A DNA stretch of 64,000 bases. Source: Ursus arctos. Lineage: Eukaryota > Chordata > Mammalia > Carnivora > Ursidae. A model generated the notes under the pieces. It worked only from the letters and a program-made list of their open reading frames with translations. It was not told where the DNA came from and did not search any database. The stretch is from positions 69,987,931 to 70,051,930 of the forward strand of contig NW_026622985.1 of the NCBI RefSeq assembly GCF_023065955.2. Direction: 5' to 3'. Below, in pieces: positions 42,844 to 56,105 of the stretch; position 1 is the stretch's first letter, and every line of letters starts with the position of its first letter. The translations under genes and the position numbers were made by a program.

Positions 42844-45654
42844 GGAGAGAAAGCGTATTTTAACTGGAAAAAAGTGGTACTCATGCAAAACCAAGCTAAT
42901 TTACACAACCAAAAATAATGTGCGCCTCTTGATTTCTCCCATAGACACCTCTAGTTAGGTATATAAAGTTGCTTCTTTAGTGACTGCCTGGGTCAGGCTT
43001 CCCTGAGTTAATGGGACGCTTAGGTTGGAGATCCTTTTTATACTTTCAGAATGTGTTTAGTGATTTAAAAAAAAATAAGTCAATTGAATGAGTTACTGGC
43101 CAAACTTAGATTTGAGTCAGTGATCAGTTTTTGATTAACATTATATTATTCAACTTTGACCCTTTTAGCAAATCAAGGCAGAAAAATTTATTGTCTGAAC
43201 CCATCTGGATTGGGAAATCATGGGCCTGAGCCATTCTTGGCAGAGGGTTTTCTTTGAGGGGTAGGGAGGGCCAAGGAAAATCCTGGCCTGGAAGATTACA
43301 GTGTAAAGACCTAGCTCTGTACAACTCCAGAACAGCCAATGGGGCAGATGAGCAATTTCCACCTACCCAGTGTCCTATCTGTGGATGGGAGGAGCTACAG
43401 TTCAGAGACTGTTCACATTTATGAATAATATATTTCAAAAAGGGAAACAATTTAACCTGTAACTGGAAGGAAAATGTAACTGTCAGAATTGACTCTCTTG
43501 GCTTACTGGTGGAGGAAAAAGGAAAATTGGAGCATTAGTGGGTTTTTCTACTAGCCAGATTATGGAATATTTAAAAGCAGCAGCAATAACAAAAGTAGCT
43601 CATAAACTAGAAATTAGAGTTGCTAGAAACTCCTTACTAAAATCATTGCCTTAAAGGGGGGGTGGACATTTTTGCTTTTTCCCCTTCTCATGTAGCTTTA
43701 GACAAGAAGAAAAGATGCCAGGAAAAGAGGCAGATTTCAGAAAGGGCTGGCTTCATTGGAGCCTCCCTGTTGTTCCACCACAGTGCGAGTGGGGTTCCTG
43801 GAGCAAGTAAACCTCCCAGGATGAGTCAGAGAGGCCAGCAGTGTGGATGTGGGTCTCCACACATAGCATGACTAAGCTGAGAAAGAAAGGCTCCACTGGG
43901 AAAAGAGACTTCAACGCAGATGGAAAAAAGGCATAACAGGCTTAGGGGAAATAGCAGTTAACAGAATAGCATTTCAAAGAGCAAGTGTAGGGATCATCAT
44001 ATTAAAAAAAAATTAAAAGGAAGAGTTAGAGCAAGCTCCTGCTGGCCTAGAGAAAGCAAACACCTCCATTTGCTCCTATGAGTAAAATAAGACAGTCAGA
44101 CAGAAAAACCCACCTTGAGAAGAATTTGGTAGGCCCACTTACTCAGATGCCCAGTTGAGAGAGGACTTAGGAGAATGCCCTACAGAGACACACCCAGGCT
44201 ACAACTGCAAATTCTGCCCCAAGAGTGCCATCTTCCAGTAGCCCAGGAAGGGTGGCCTAGACCCTATGGAGACTCCTATTTTAGAAGAGCTTTTCTTTGA
44301 GTCCAAGAACAAACATAATGACAGAAACAGGGATGATCCTCTCCATGTTTACATTACATGGCAGTAAATAATAAATTTCCCTATATTTTACTTTTGACAA
44401 CACAGACTTCTTAAAATAACAAAAACCTCCAAAGATTTACTGTTAATGCATGGTAGCCTAGAACTTCATGTGATAATAAAGGAAGAGTGGTCAAGGTACC
44501 AAATCAGGTATGGAAAATTCTGTTTAAAGGCAAGCAGCTCTGTAAAAGCTGCCTCTGCCAATTCTGTATCACTACCCACCTGTGGCTCTTTCAATTTAAA
44601 TTTCAAGTAATTAACACTAAATGTAATTTAAAATTCAATTCCTCAGTCGACACTAGCCACATTCTGAGTTCTCAACACATGAAGTTACTGGCTCCCGAAG
44701 TGGACAGCACAGGTATAGAACATTTCCATCATCACGGAAATTGCTTTTGGACAGCGCCAGACTAGTTCCCTACATTTTAAAAAGGCTCTTATACCAAGTT
44801 TAGAAAAATAACTTTAGTTGGAGAAGAAATGAAACCCTGATGTACAGTGTGAGGAACAGCATGGTGTATCTGCACAGTATTCTTTCAGTCTCATAAAACA
44901 GCTACTTAGGGAGGGAAAGAAAAGTCAGCAAATTAGTCCATACAATTAGGTCCAATAAAATCGGTTTCTTATCTTAATAAAGGTTTGCTGTACTATATTA
45001 CATCTGTATAGACATTTATCCCAAAATAGTAGGCTATGAATTCTTTTTAAAATATATCCTCTGATTAAAGTGATCACAACTTCAGACCCTTCATTCTCCC
45101 TCTGAGATTTCTATGTCTTCTTTTTATGTTCACATTTTCATTTGTATGTTTACTATGTACTTATTTGGAATTTCTATATAAATAAAACAGCTTCAAATTT
45201 ATGGTTCTGATATATTAGCCACCAATCAATTAATTTACTAAACTCATCATATGCTAGATTACACACTGTGCCACATACTACAAAGGATAATTTCTAAAAT
45301 AAGTCCTAGCAATCACAAGGATTACAGTTAGAGAGACAAGTTGCATATAGATAAAAAGTTTTAAAAAATACACCACACCATATCACAATAGTAAGCCACT
45401 GCCAAATGGTAAATAATGGGTCATTTTTTGCTTTGACTACCAGAAAATATATAGCTAGATTTTAAGTTTCGTTAATACAGGTTACTCCTCCCTCCCACTT
45501 TTGGTTTTGTATTTTCACTTTCTTTTTTAACTGACATGCTGTTTTATGTGGTCTCTACTGTAAACCTTCTCATTATCATTTTGGAAATAGATCAAATATA
45601 TATTATAATAAATCAAAAGTAAGCAGCACTGAATACTGAATAATAAGGGTTTTA

Positions 45655-45852
45655 GGGGCGCCTGGGTGGCGCAGTCATTAAGCGTCTGCCTTCGGCTCAG
45701 GGCGTGATCCCAGAGTTCTGGGATGGAGCCCCAAATCAGGCTTCTCCACTAGGAGCCTGCTTCTTCCTTTCCCACTCTCCCTGCTTGTGTTCCCTCTCTC
45801 GCTGGCTGTCTTTCTCTGTCAAATAAATAAATAAAATCTTTAAAAAAAAAGT
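45655..45852 (+). mobile_element. CAN-SINE, young 'GGGCGTGATCCC' subfamily
   Basis: An almost intact head GGGGCGCCTGGGTGGCGCAG, 'TTAAGCGTCTGCCTTCGGCTCAGGGCGTGATCCC', 'CTTGTGTTCCCTCTCTCGCTGGCTGTC', (AAAT)n and A9. No target-site duplication longer than about 6 bp was evident. It lies beside an old L1M-like 3' end. Confidence 0.95.
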
Positions 45853-45869
45853 TTTTAAAAAAATTAATG

Positions 45870-45990
45870 GTATTAATTATGTTGATCTTGGTAATCAAAC
45901 AATGTAGATGTATATCAGATCATCACATTGTACACTTTGAATACATACAATTATATTTGTCAATTATTCTTCAATAAGGTTTTTTAAAAA
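45870..45990 (+). repeat. L1M-like 3' end
   Basis: 'GTATATCAGATCATCACATTGTACACTTTGAATACATACAATTATATTTGTCAATTATTCTTCAATAAGG' is the typical terminus of old L1 copies. Confidence 0.65.
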
Positions 45991-46837
45991 GTGAATGATA
46001 TTGATATTTAAGTGTTAGGGACACCCTACTGGACAGGATAAAAGGGTAAGGGAAGGAAGATGGATTACAAATAGTTTAATAGAGAAGGGCATGAGGAGTG
46101 CAATCTGAGTTGGATCATGAAAGACAAACAGAATGCAAATGGCTGAGAAAAACACAGGAGCGCATTCTAAATAAGCCAGATGAGATGGGAATGTCTCATA
46201 CAAGGCGTGATGGAAGGTTTAGTAGCCCATTTTGATTGGAATTAGAGAGTTCATGTGGCAGAGTGGTAGGTCATAAAAATGAACAGACTGATCATGGCCA
46301 GATGGCAGAGTACTTTATCCAGCACTCATGATAAGTTTGGACTTGATCATGTCAACAAGACTTCATGTTTGAGTATGACATGATGAGGATGGGCTTTCTC
46401 GAAGATGACTGGTTAAGTTATAGGATGTAATGAAAGGTAGTCTGGTTGAGCAGAGAACAGTTAAGATTTAATTGCATCATGGTCTAGACATGAAATGAGA
46501 AGGACAGTATGCAGAGGCACTGAGGATAAAATCAGGTAAGCATAAAATGACAGAATCTGAGAATTGGAAGAGAATGTAATGGTTACCGGCCTAACTTCCA
46601 ATTCCTTAAGAGAAATTTAAGGGCTATAGAAGTTTAAAATTTTATCCATGTTTTCAAATGGTTACTGTCCAAACAGATATTTTGAAATAAGGGAAGAAGA
46701 GACAAGATTATGTGATTATGATAGACTATTGCTGTGAGGGGAGAAATGAATTGAGATGATTCTGAGATTAGTGCTGAGAAAAATCAGAACATCTGAGAGA
46801 AGACTTTTGTTGGAAAATAAAAATACACATTTGTAAC

Positions 46838-46998
46838 TTTCTATCTTAAAACTTGAATGTAATAATTCTTAAATATGCTCAGACACAAATTTTCTTTAGC
46901 AGTCAAAAAAAGTCATAACATGGTAACCAGATTTGTTTCAATTTCCAAAATAATGTCCCCGTGCCTCCCTAACCCTTTCAACTGGAAAGCATTCTAGA
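46838..46998 (+). repeat. local repeat copy A (pairs with 48107–48275)
   Basis: Key shared blocks: AAAACTTGAATGTAAT, ATTCTTAAATAT, CAGACACAAA, TTTCAACT and GAAAGCAT. See copy B. Confidence 0.75.
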
Positions 46999-48106
46999 GT
47001 GATTGTTGATTAATCTCAATATAATGGTAATTTCAAATCTATATTTATTTTATATACATATAATCAAAGCATAAAATTTAAAAGATCAGATTGTCTCAAA
47101 GCACTCAGCACCCTGTTAATACTCTCTTCTGTTGGAATTGGTATTGGTTTTGTTTATTTGTTTAGGAGATAGCTCCACACGATGGTGACTGATATTCTGC
47201 CACATATGAGATTGTGCATGGAATTCAGAATCTCCAGCTTGTAAAGGAGCATTATGGTCATTTTTGGTGGGAAATTATTCTCACCTAACTGAGCAATACT
47301 AAATGGGGGATCTTATTTATTCTTAAGCATTTGAAAACAATTTCAAATTCAGCCAACAATGATATACATTTTAAATGATTATTAAAAATAGTCTCTTTTT
47401 CTTCTCCATCTCCCGTTGTCAAAAAATAATTTGGTTTTAGTTGAATAAAATTTCATAATATTTATTAAAATTTAAGATGAGATACACCAAATATCTTTGA
47501 ATTATGAAAAAGCTCATGATGTGGCTTATTCTTCCAATTAATAGCAGTGCTGGCTACATTTTAAAAGGGCTTAAAGTAAGAACAGCTGCAAGAGTAAGCA
47601 GCATCTGGAAAGTCCAGTAATTTGAAAAACCACCTGCTTATGTCTCCTGCCCACTCAAGTCCATAAAATAACAGACATTTTCATATTTTGAATGAAACTG
47701 CTTTTTAGTTTGCCCTACTTTTCAACATAAGTTCTCTATGATGAAATGCCCACAGAGAATTAGCCCCTATAAGAATGGGGCTGTGTGCACTGACCTGTGG
47801 GGTTCTGGGCCTTTTCATGATCCTCCTGGCTTGGTTTGTGTGGGGAAAGGGCAAGGCTGCTGTTTTCGTACAAAGATGGTTTATGCCAAGAAACACATAT
47901 CCTTTCTTCTTCCACACTCTGGACCTTGTATATTATCTCCTTTACAGTACCCTAAGGCCATGGAGAAAAAGATTTGCATACTATACTTCTTTTAAAAGAA
48001 GTTGCTAAAAAAAGAAACCCTCAGCAGCTAGACCAATGCCTGACATATACCCTGATAGAGTGGAAAGAGTATTGTGCCAAGATAAGAAAAAATATTTTTG
48101 CAACTT

Positions 48107-48275
48107 TTGTAATTTTCTTCTCTAAAACTTGAATGTAATCATTCTTAAATATACACAGACACAAAACTCTTCTTCTTTAACAGTCATGGAAAGGCATACA
48201 CATAGTAATCAGATCAGTTTTGGTTTCAACGTAATGGCCTATTGCTTTCATGATCTCTTTCAACTAGAAAGCATC
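48107..48275 (+). repeat. local repeat copy B (pairs with 46838–46998)
   Basis: The same order and spacing as copy A, 1.27 kb downstream in direct orientation, roughly three-quarters identical by eye. Both copies lie in CAV1 intron 2 and I cannot assign them to a named family. Confidence 0.75.
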
Positions 48276-49002
48276 TAGTCCCGTTAGTGTGGGACTGGAC
48301 ACCAAGGAAGGATAAAGAAAGTCAAGACTAACAGATTTCTTTCCCTCAGTAATCCCTGAGAATTAGGCTTATAAATAGGGATCGAACTTGTTTGGCTAAT
48401 AAAAGCTAATAAACACTAGCCCTAAAAAAAATTTTGGGCAAGCAAGTTATTTTGTTTCTATGCTTCAATTTCTCTAACTATAAAGAAAGGAATGAGAGTC
48501 ATTCTCATATAATAGCATTCCCTCCAAAAGCCATCCACATTTCAATAAATAATTATTATGCACTATGCCAGTGGCTACCATATAGAACTATATATACACT
48601 ACTCACACCGAGTTTACAGCTATCTCCTTGCCTCTGTTTATATAGTTTCCTTTGCAAACTTTTGCTGGAATTCCTTTACCAAATTCTACTGTCTGTTAAA
48701 ACTTTATAACCTTCAGGGCTTAGTTCAAAAAAATGACTCATCTATACTCTTCCTGTAAATTGTTCCTGAGCCAGTAAACAAGGCATAAGCAAAATAAGGA
48801 ACATATGTATTTTTGAACAATTTGTCTCTCTTCTGGTCCCACACAAAATGTAATTAAATTACGGAAAATATTTCTGTTCTTCTTTCATGTTCTCTCTTCT
48901 TGTATTGGCTCTCAACTTCTAATATTCATATTGAAAATGTGAAATTTGCAGCTCTTTAAAAACCCTATTGCCTCTTTACAAACCCAAGAGGGCTTTCAAA
49001 TG

Positions 49003-49175
49003 TGGCTAGGCATCAGAATCACCAGAGGTATTTTTGAAAAGACAGGTGGCTTGAGCTTACTACAGATCTATTAAATTAGAATATCTAGGGCTGGAGCCTA
49101 AGGATCTGTATTTTTCTAAGTTCCCTATATAATTATATTGTGAAGTCAGGTTTAGAAAGGTTGGCTTAAAGACAT
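49003..49175 (+). repeat. MER20-like element, diverged
   Basis: 'GGCATCAGAATCACCAGAGGTATTTTTGAAAAGACAGG', 'AAATTAGAATATCTAGGGCTGGAGCC', 'AGGATCTGTATTTTTCTAAG' and the end 'GTCAGGTTTAGAAAGGTTGG' follow MER20 order in sense orientation. Confidence 0.55.
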
Positions 49176-50954
49176 ATACTCTGGATGGTTCTGTCCTAAG
49201 AAAATAGAGGACTATACAGTAACACTATATAATTCCAGATATTCTCCCTGCCAGAAGAATATCTGAAGGTCAGGCCAGTTCAAACCCTGCCAGAGAGTTT
49301 TGAAACACCATGCAGGGCTCCCAAATCAACTTTGCTCAATGGTTCTCCATCCCTTGAGACCACTTAGGCTTAGCATTGCAGCGAGACCTAGGAGTGGGGC
49401 AGCCATATGGTCTAGGTTGTTGCATACAGACAAGTTAATATTGATCAGCCCTGAGTAACTATTAATAGTGCCCCTTCCATATTCAGAAGTGTCCTAGCTT
49501 GGAAGAAAAATTATATGGTCACAGATGGATTGGCCATGACTTATGGATGATTCCTATCACCTGGAATACATTCAAAATCCCCACACACACTAATTTTTAA
49601 CAGAATGGGCAAAATTTCCACATGCCAATCATGGCATGCCTTTCTTTCCTCTGTGCTCTCCCGCATGACCCCCTCCTGCCCTTCATCACAGCCATCAAGC
49701 TGCACTATAACTTGAAGGAGGAGCTCTTAAGTGCCAATCTACTCCACCCTCAAACCTTAGTTTCTTTCCCTGCAACACAGGGTTAATGAAACTGACATCC
49801 TTCTATCACATATTTTGTCAGCTCCTCCATCAAAGATTAAATTGTTTAAAATAGTTTTAACTATTTTTCAGTTAGTCCAGGAAATATAAAATGGCATGCT
49901 TTCACATGAACTATTGTTTAGGGCGGGGGAAGTGTTTTTAATTTTGTCTTAAAGGAAATCTGCATGATCCATGTACTGTGCAACTACCAGGGGAATTAAT
50001 TGGTAGAACAGATTTACACCTGCAAGGAATACATATTTCCTGCCTCTCATGGGAACATGTTGATGTTTCAGATATAAAATACATCTTGTTTCCTTTACTA
50101 AACCTTGAAAAGATGTCTCCTTGTTGGTCATTATTTCATGGCAGGGGAAACACATATTCCTAAAGGCACAACCAAGCTTCCCCTTTAGTCATTGTCAGCT
50201 GTTTAGGTAATTAAGAGCCGGGCATTTTTAATTTGGAGGAGGCTTAAGTAAATTTTGATACTGTGCGTATGTGCTTAATATTCTATCTTATAACAATTTA
50301 AAAGTGAAGTTTTTAAAAATTGAATTCAATTTTCAATTCCTGAGCCCAGCAAAGACATTACCGTACCAATGGGCATTAATAGAATCTATGTAAAAAGGAT
50401 AAATTGTGTCTAAAGACTGCACCGGATCACCTCCTATTTGTTGCAGGTATCAAACACAATCACATTTTCTCACTTACAATGAGTAACTGGAAAAGATGCT
50501 GATATCTGGACCCAAGTAGTGAGAAAGTAGATTGAGAGAAAAAAGAAACAGAGATAAAGAGAACCACAAGACCCCTTCTCCCTGTCCTGCCACCCACTCT
50601 GTGCTGGACTGAGCTTTGCACATGCCAACTCCAGGATCCCCACATCCATTTCTTTGCACAAGGCTGCCATGTCTGATGACACAGTGTGGCCAGAGCAATG
50701 GACACAAGTAGTACCCAGATCAGCAGGGCCTTCTGTGCCCAGCTAAGGCATGTGTCCCTTTATAGGCCACAGCATCGCACAGAGGCATTACTAGGCCAGG
50801 AAGTCAACTCATGAGATACGGCCTTCGCTAATAAAAAGGGCTAACTTCAAGCAATGGGGCCAACCAAAGCGTGCCGGATGTGCAGGCGAGAGTGGAACAG
50901 GTTATGGGATGCTTCCTCCAACATTCCTATAGGCTAGCTCGGTGGCACAGATTC

Positions 50955-51105
50955 CTCCCATTCACTTTGCAGATAAGGAAACTCAGGCTTAGCCATTTAC
51001 TCAGAATTACAGAGGTAAGAAGTAGCTTAGTCAGAGTTTGAACCTAGACAGTGAGACCCTAGAGCCCAGGTTCTTAACCACCGCACTCCAGTGCCTCTCT
51101 CTCTC
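50955..51105 (-). repeat. MIR SINE, antisense
   Basis: 'CACTTTGCAGATAAGGAAACTCAGGCTTAG', 'TCAGAATTACAGAGGTAAGAAGTAGC', 'CAGAGTTTGAACCTAGACAG' and 'CCCAGGTTCTTAACCACCGCACTCCAGTGCC' form a well-preserved reverse-complement MIR. Confidence 0.8.
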
Positions 51106-51786
51106 CAGCAACAGGTCATAATCCAAGCAGACGGCACTATCACCATAGTGCAGGAAGAGATGGCTGTGTTCTTAGAGTAGGTGGGCAGCATGTGGCAAGG
51201 GGGATTCCAGAAGTCCTCTGAGTTGGGAGTGACAGGCTTGTAGCTCTAAGGTCAGACTCTAAATTTTGGCAGGTAGGCTGGGGAAGGAGGGGGAAGGACC
51301 AATGTGAAGACTAACGTAAAACCTCAGACCTCAAGAAATCTGGATCCTGGGTGAGTTCCCAACAAGCCAGGGAGGATCGAGTCTCAAAGACCAGAACCGG
51401 GGTACAAAGTTGGGGGTGTGGTCTCCATGATTAGAAGTACAACACATGCCCAGAACCAAACAAGCTGCAATGAGGGCTTGTGCTGAATCACGTGAGTCTT
51501 TAAAGCACCCTGATTACCCAGGGAAGAGCCTAGGGTGTGGCTGATCCTGCCTGGATATGTGGGGAGGAGTAAATGTGAAAGAATAAAGCAGGTCCTGACA
51601 GGCACTTTGAATTTAACAGTTTCATTTCAGGTTCTCAATTTGCCTGTTTGATTTCCAGACATTTGTGCCATTACAGTAATACACTGTGAAAACAGAAAAC
51701 AATTGAGAAAAACCTGAGTTGTAGGCTAGTGGGAGAAATGCCTCTTTAATCCTGAAAGTAGTTTCTCTGAGACTTCCTCCCTGGTA

Positions 51787-51815
51787 ATTATGCATTTGTT
51801 CTCAAAAACAAATGC
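51787..51815. other. 9-bp perfect inverted repeat beside a TAATTA motif
   Basis: GCATTTGTT (51792–51800) and AACAAATGC (51807–51815) are perfect inverted repeats with a 6-bp spacer CTCAAA, directly preceded by TAATTAT. It could be a paired transcription-factor site; no function is shown. Confidence 0.6.
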
Positions 51816-52194
51816 CAGAAGTAAGGAACAGACTTAATAGGGCATTTTACAAGGCACCATTAATCTCTCAGAAGAACAATTGAAATGTTCCATCAATCAT
51901 GGCTCACTGTTGGCCTTTCCCTATGATCAGCAGTAATAATACATAGCTGGAAAGGGGTATACCAAAATATATCAAGGAAATGGAATCGCATTCATTGGAT
52001 TTCACCACCAATGATTTTGGTTAGGTCAACAGATCTCTTCCTCACCTGATCCTGAGCACCATGCTTTTTAGTAGGGAGAAAAATTGTTTGTCTAAGATAG
52101 TTAATAACCACCAATTCACCAAACTATCTTGGGTAAACCCCTCCATCGTTCTAGTTATAGAATCATCCTCAGATATTGTGCTCCCTTTGAAAGG

Positions 52195-52290
52195 CCATTC
52201 AACAAATACTTAGGAAGTACGCGCTCCACACTAGGCACAAAGCATGTCGTAAGTCCTACTGCACCGGAGCTTGCCTGACAGAACTGCAGC
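52195..52290 (+). repeat. ancient mammalian repeat fragment (family not assigned)
   Basis: 'CCATTCAACAAATACTTAGGAAGTACGCGCTCCACACTAGGCAC … GGAGCTTGCCTGACAGAAC' matches the 'caacaaatatttattgagcacctac … ggagcttacattctag' class. Confidence 0.45.
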
Positions 52291-53403
52291 CATCTCCCAG
52301 GGCTCACCTGAGACATGGGGGCTTCTGTGAGCCTTTGCCAGCCACCCTCATAGGAACTGGTCATCTCTTCGCTTCCACCACATTGTATTTTTATCTCTAT
52401 TTTGGCATATATCGAAGCCCTCTGAGTAGTCTGCTTCTCTATCCCCATGCTTCTCCCCCCACTTTCCTTCCTATTGCATGTTTGAGTCCTTCAAAGTAGG
52501 ACAGTGGCACCCTGGTGGCCCCAGGACTGCGGCTTCCCAGTACCCATCTCAGGGCTCCACACTGAGTCTGTCAGCAGAAAATGGATGTCAAATTGAATCT
52601 GTTGAAAAAAATCTGAAATTCTTTGTTAAGTAACTGAATGTCTCCTGTGAGTGAAAAGACAATAGGATTACACTATTGAGTGTCTTTCTTTGCCCCTTTC
52701 CCCTATGGCAGCTACATTTTAAACTTTCTAAGAAAAAGTATATCCAAATAATTAATAAAGAAATCCAAAAACATTCACTCTATTTACCAAAGTAAAGAGA
52801 AAATATGTTCTGTGTATATATTTATTATTAAGAGCTTTATTTTGATCTCCCGTTTGAGGAGGACACAGATGCACCTCTCCTGAGCCTTCAGTGATCAGGC
52901 TATGGCATCTGGATGGTCTCCTGGGGCCTGGAAGATAAGGCTAAACTCCTAAGTATCTGTCAGGCAGAGCAAGCAAATTCCTAGAACACCGAGAGATGCC
53001 ATCACTGCTGCTTGGCATTGCCCACTGGGGCAGAAATGTGAAGACTGACAAGTGGATCTCAGGCCACATGAGAAATTCCTTGCAAAGAGAGGGGTGGAAG
53101 GGCTCCCTGTCTGACCACCCACATGCTTCTGGAAAAGGCAAACATCAGAGGAATGACTAGGTCAGGAGACAGCCCTGAAGAAAAATCCAAACCTTCCAAA
53201 CCTGAAGGAGACAAAAGCTTTGAGAAACCCAAGCCTCTTTTTCCCTCTCTTTTCCCTTATTATTTCTAGATGTTAAGTACACAGAGCTCTGACTTTACTA
53301 GCTGGGAGGTGGTGACCATTAATATCCACTATTCCAACAGCACAGAAGATTCTTTGTACCTTAGAGGTGGTCTTTCATAGATCTCAGATCCCTCCTCAGA
53401 AGA

Positions 53404-53420
53404 AGAAAAAAAAAAAAAAA
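53404..53420. repeat. A-run (about 17 bp)
   Basis: An uninterrupted A run after AAGAAG, without a recognisable retroelement body. Confidence 0.85.
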
Positions 53421-55164
53421 GACAAATCACATAGATGTCTCTAGAAAGGATCAGACATCATTCATTTCATTGTCAATGTCTGTGCCAAGTGAAACGAATG
53501 TTAGCTCCTTTTCCAGATGTGCTTCTTTCTTTCACCTCCTGTGAGAGGAGGTAGATTTACTGTAACAAGTATAAAAGTAAGACTTCTCAGTTTGACTCCA
53601 GATAGTTTCCCTATCAACGAGCTAGGAAATCAGGATCATTAATCAGGTAAGAATAGCTAGGACTATGAAGTAACCATCAAAAAAGGGTGATGATGTGTAA
53701 ATGAGAATTTTAGGTGTGACTGGTATCTAACATACAGCCAGGACCACAGTCCTAGTACATTTACTATTTTATCAATGACTGGAATGAACAAGTTAAGAGG
53801 ACTCACAACTTACAAATGACACCAATTACAATGACCTTGTTAACATCTGTAATAAAAATAACATCAAAGTGATTTTGACAAATACCAATAACCGATAAAA
53901 ATGAGATAAAGACCTATATACAGAGTGAGATAATGTTAAATGACTAGAAATAACAAACATAGATGTTAAGTAGGAAACAAATGGGTAAATTTATGAAAAA
54001 TAAGAAAATACCAGGAAAGGGTTGTCATTTCTGTGGGAGCTTGTGATGCGGAAAATCAAGATGCTTGTGAGTATAATGGATATGCTCATAATTCCACAGT
54101 CCCCAAGGGACCAAGATCTCCAGGGTGATAATCACTATTGTAAATGTGCCCTTAAATGAATCCACCGTGCTCCACTCCCCCTGGGCAATAGGGGATGCAA
54201 ACTAAATCTACTAGTTGTTCATAAACATTAAACATCTCAACAATTTAATGATAGTTTAAAGGAAGTATAATGAATGGAATCAAAAGGACAATGCAATTAG
54301 AAGAAATGTCACCTACAAGATTCTCTACTTCATTTGCTATTTGTCAGACTTATTAAGAATGGGTTCCTATTTTGATCTTATGAGAGAAGTAGAGACGCTA
54401 GAAAGATCCTAAGGAGGAGCAAAAGGAAGGAGATAAGAGATGAAGAGAAATGCTCAGGTATGGCTGAGGAGGTACTGCTTTGTCTGGACAATTTGTTAGA
54501 AGAGCGGGAAGGCACCATGGGATGACAACTGTCTTTAAGTATGCCAGGCTATTAAGAGACTTACAAGAAAAAGACTGCTCGGACACAATCACCATTTGGG
54601 ACAAGGAAAAAGGAGGAAGGGTTGTATATGTAGTTTAAAAAAAAAAGTATTAGGTTACCTGGGAGAAGAAATTCCAGGTAATAAGAGTGACTAATCCCAG
54701 GAACGTGTCGCAGTTGTTTTATAATGATTGTGTGTTAAATTTCTTGTCTATGTGACTTCTCAAATCCCTCTACCTCTACAATTACAATTAGGCCTATAAC
54801 AATATTCACATACGGTCTCATAATTAAGCACTGTCGTATATACGAACACTTTCCTCTATTCCAGCAGGATACCTGGTTTGTTTTGGGGCAAAGAGGTGTT
54901 AGTACGGCATTGTTCTAAACAGTGGTCGAAAATGCAAGTGGTAAACATCTAAAAGTAGAACACTGCAAAATGCATGCATTGTGTGTACTAAAAGGTCAGT
55001 ATGAAACATTATCTTTATGGCAAGCCTGTCCATCCACTCCCTCCTACGCATTGCATATTCATACAACTTCTCAGCTTATACAAACCCCTATTGTGATTTA
55101 AACTCATGAGAGAGTATGGCTTCTGCAAAGGGTGGCTGTTTTGTGACTTTTGACCAAAGGTTCT

Positions 55165-55360
55165 TTACCCAAGCTGTAGATCAGCTGGGGAACATTTCAA
55201 AATACTGTTGTGTCTATCCCATTTCTATACCCTAGAAATTCTAATTGAACTGATCTATGATGGGGCCCAGGCCTACATACCGTGTTTTGTTTTGTTTTGT
55301 TTTGTTTTGTTTTGTTTTGTTTTGTTTTTGAAAGCTCTCCAGGTGATGCTAATGTAAGAG
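55165..55360 (+). repeat. MER20-like element interrupted by (TTTTG)n
   Basis: The left part 'GCTGTAGATCAGCTGGGGAACATTTC … GAAATTCTAATTGAACTGATC … GGGGCCCAGGCCTACATACCGTGTTTTG' and the right part 'GAAAGCTCTCCAGGTGATGCTAATG' follow MER20. The gap falls where the consensus has a CTGTGTTTTAAC stretch. Confidence 0.7.
55283..55330. repeat. (TTTTG)n microsatellite
   Basis: About nine near-perfect GTTTT units, nested in a MER20-like element. Confidence 0.95.
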
Positions 55361-55984
55361 CTGGAATTGAATCTGGTTTAGACTCTCAGTTAGAATTTCT
55401 TAATAATAAAAACATGTGCTATGATAAAACTTTCAGGACCATAAGGGCCACAGTGGGGAAATTATTACTTCTTTAGATCCTCATTTTGGGGAATCCCTAA
55501 CATTTTTATTGAAATATGATATTGTCTCTCAAATTCCTATTACAAAAAATACTTTCTGGAACTCTATCTACTATAGCAACTGCGAAAGACTGACTTTGCA
55601 TGTGGGATAAATCTCATGTCACTTATGTGATCCAGCCCTACTGTTTCCCCTTTCTTTTGCTTGTTCTTTCTATTCTCCCCAAGAGGAAGATCATCTGGTT
55701 AGGGTATCATGCCTATCTCCCCTTTTTCTACCTGGGTTCATGGCTCAGGCATACTAAGAATGGAGCTAACGACATGCACTGGTTTTTCTCCTAATGGTGC
55801 AGAAGCCACAGGAAGCTTCAGTGGACCTAGGGACAGGCAGGTCTTCTTCATTTCTCCAGTGCCTGGCACAGAGAACAGACCTCAAGTCCCTAAGAAGTAC
55901 TTTACTGATGCCAGTCACTCTTCAGAGCAGATGGGGAAACTGAGCCTCAGAAGAAATCTGAATTCTAGCCCCTCTCTTGGACAC

Positions 55985-56105
55985 TGACCTCGAGTGTTAC
56001 CTCGGCCTTGGAAAAGTGACTCGGACCCTATGGACAGCAGTTTCTTCACCTATAGCAATCAAGAAGAGACTAGATGGTCCCTAAGTTGCGTTCATTTCTA
56101 AAAAG
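55985..56105 (+). repeat. MIR SINE fragment
   Basis: 'GAGTGTTACCTCGGCCTTGGAAAAGTGACTCGGACCC', 'CAGTTTCTTCACCTATAGCAATC' and 'GACTAGATGGTCCCTAAG' follow the sense MIR core. Confidence 0.6.

Noticed and set aside
47738..48008. Two overlapping frames, one with a hydrophobic N-terminal stretch (GVLGLFMILLAWFVWGKGKA)
   Set aside because: Looks membrane-like, but there is no family match from memory, no intact upstream context, and two frames are open at once; chance is more likely. It lies between the two local repeat copies.
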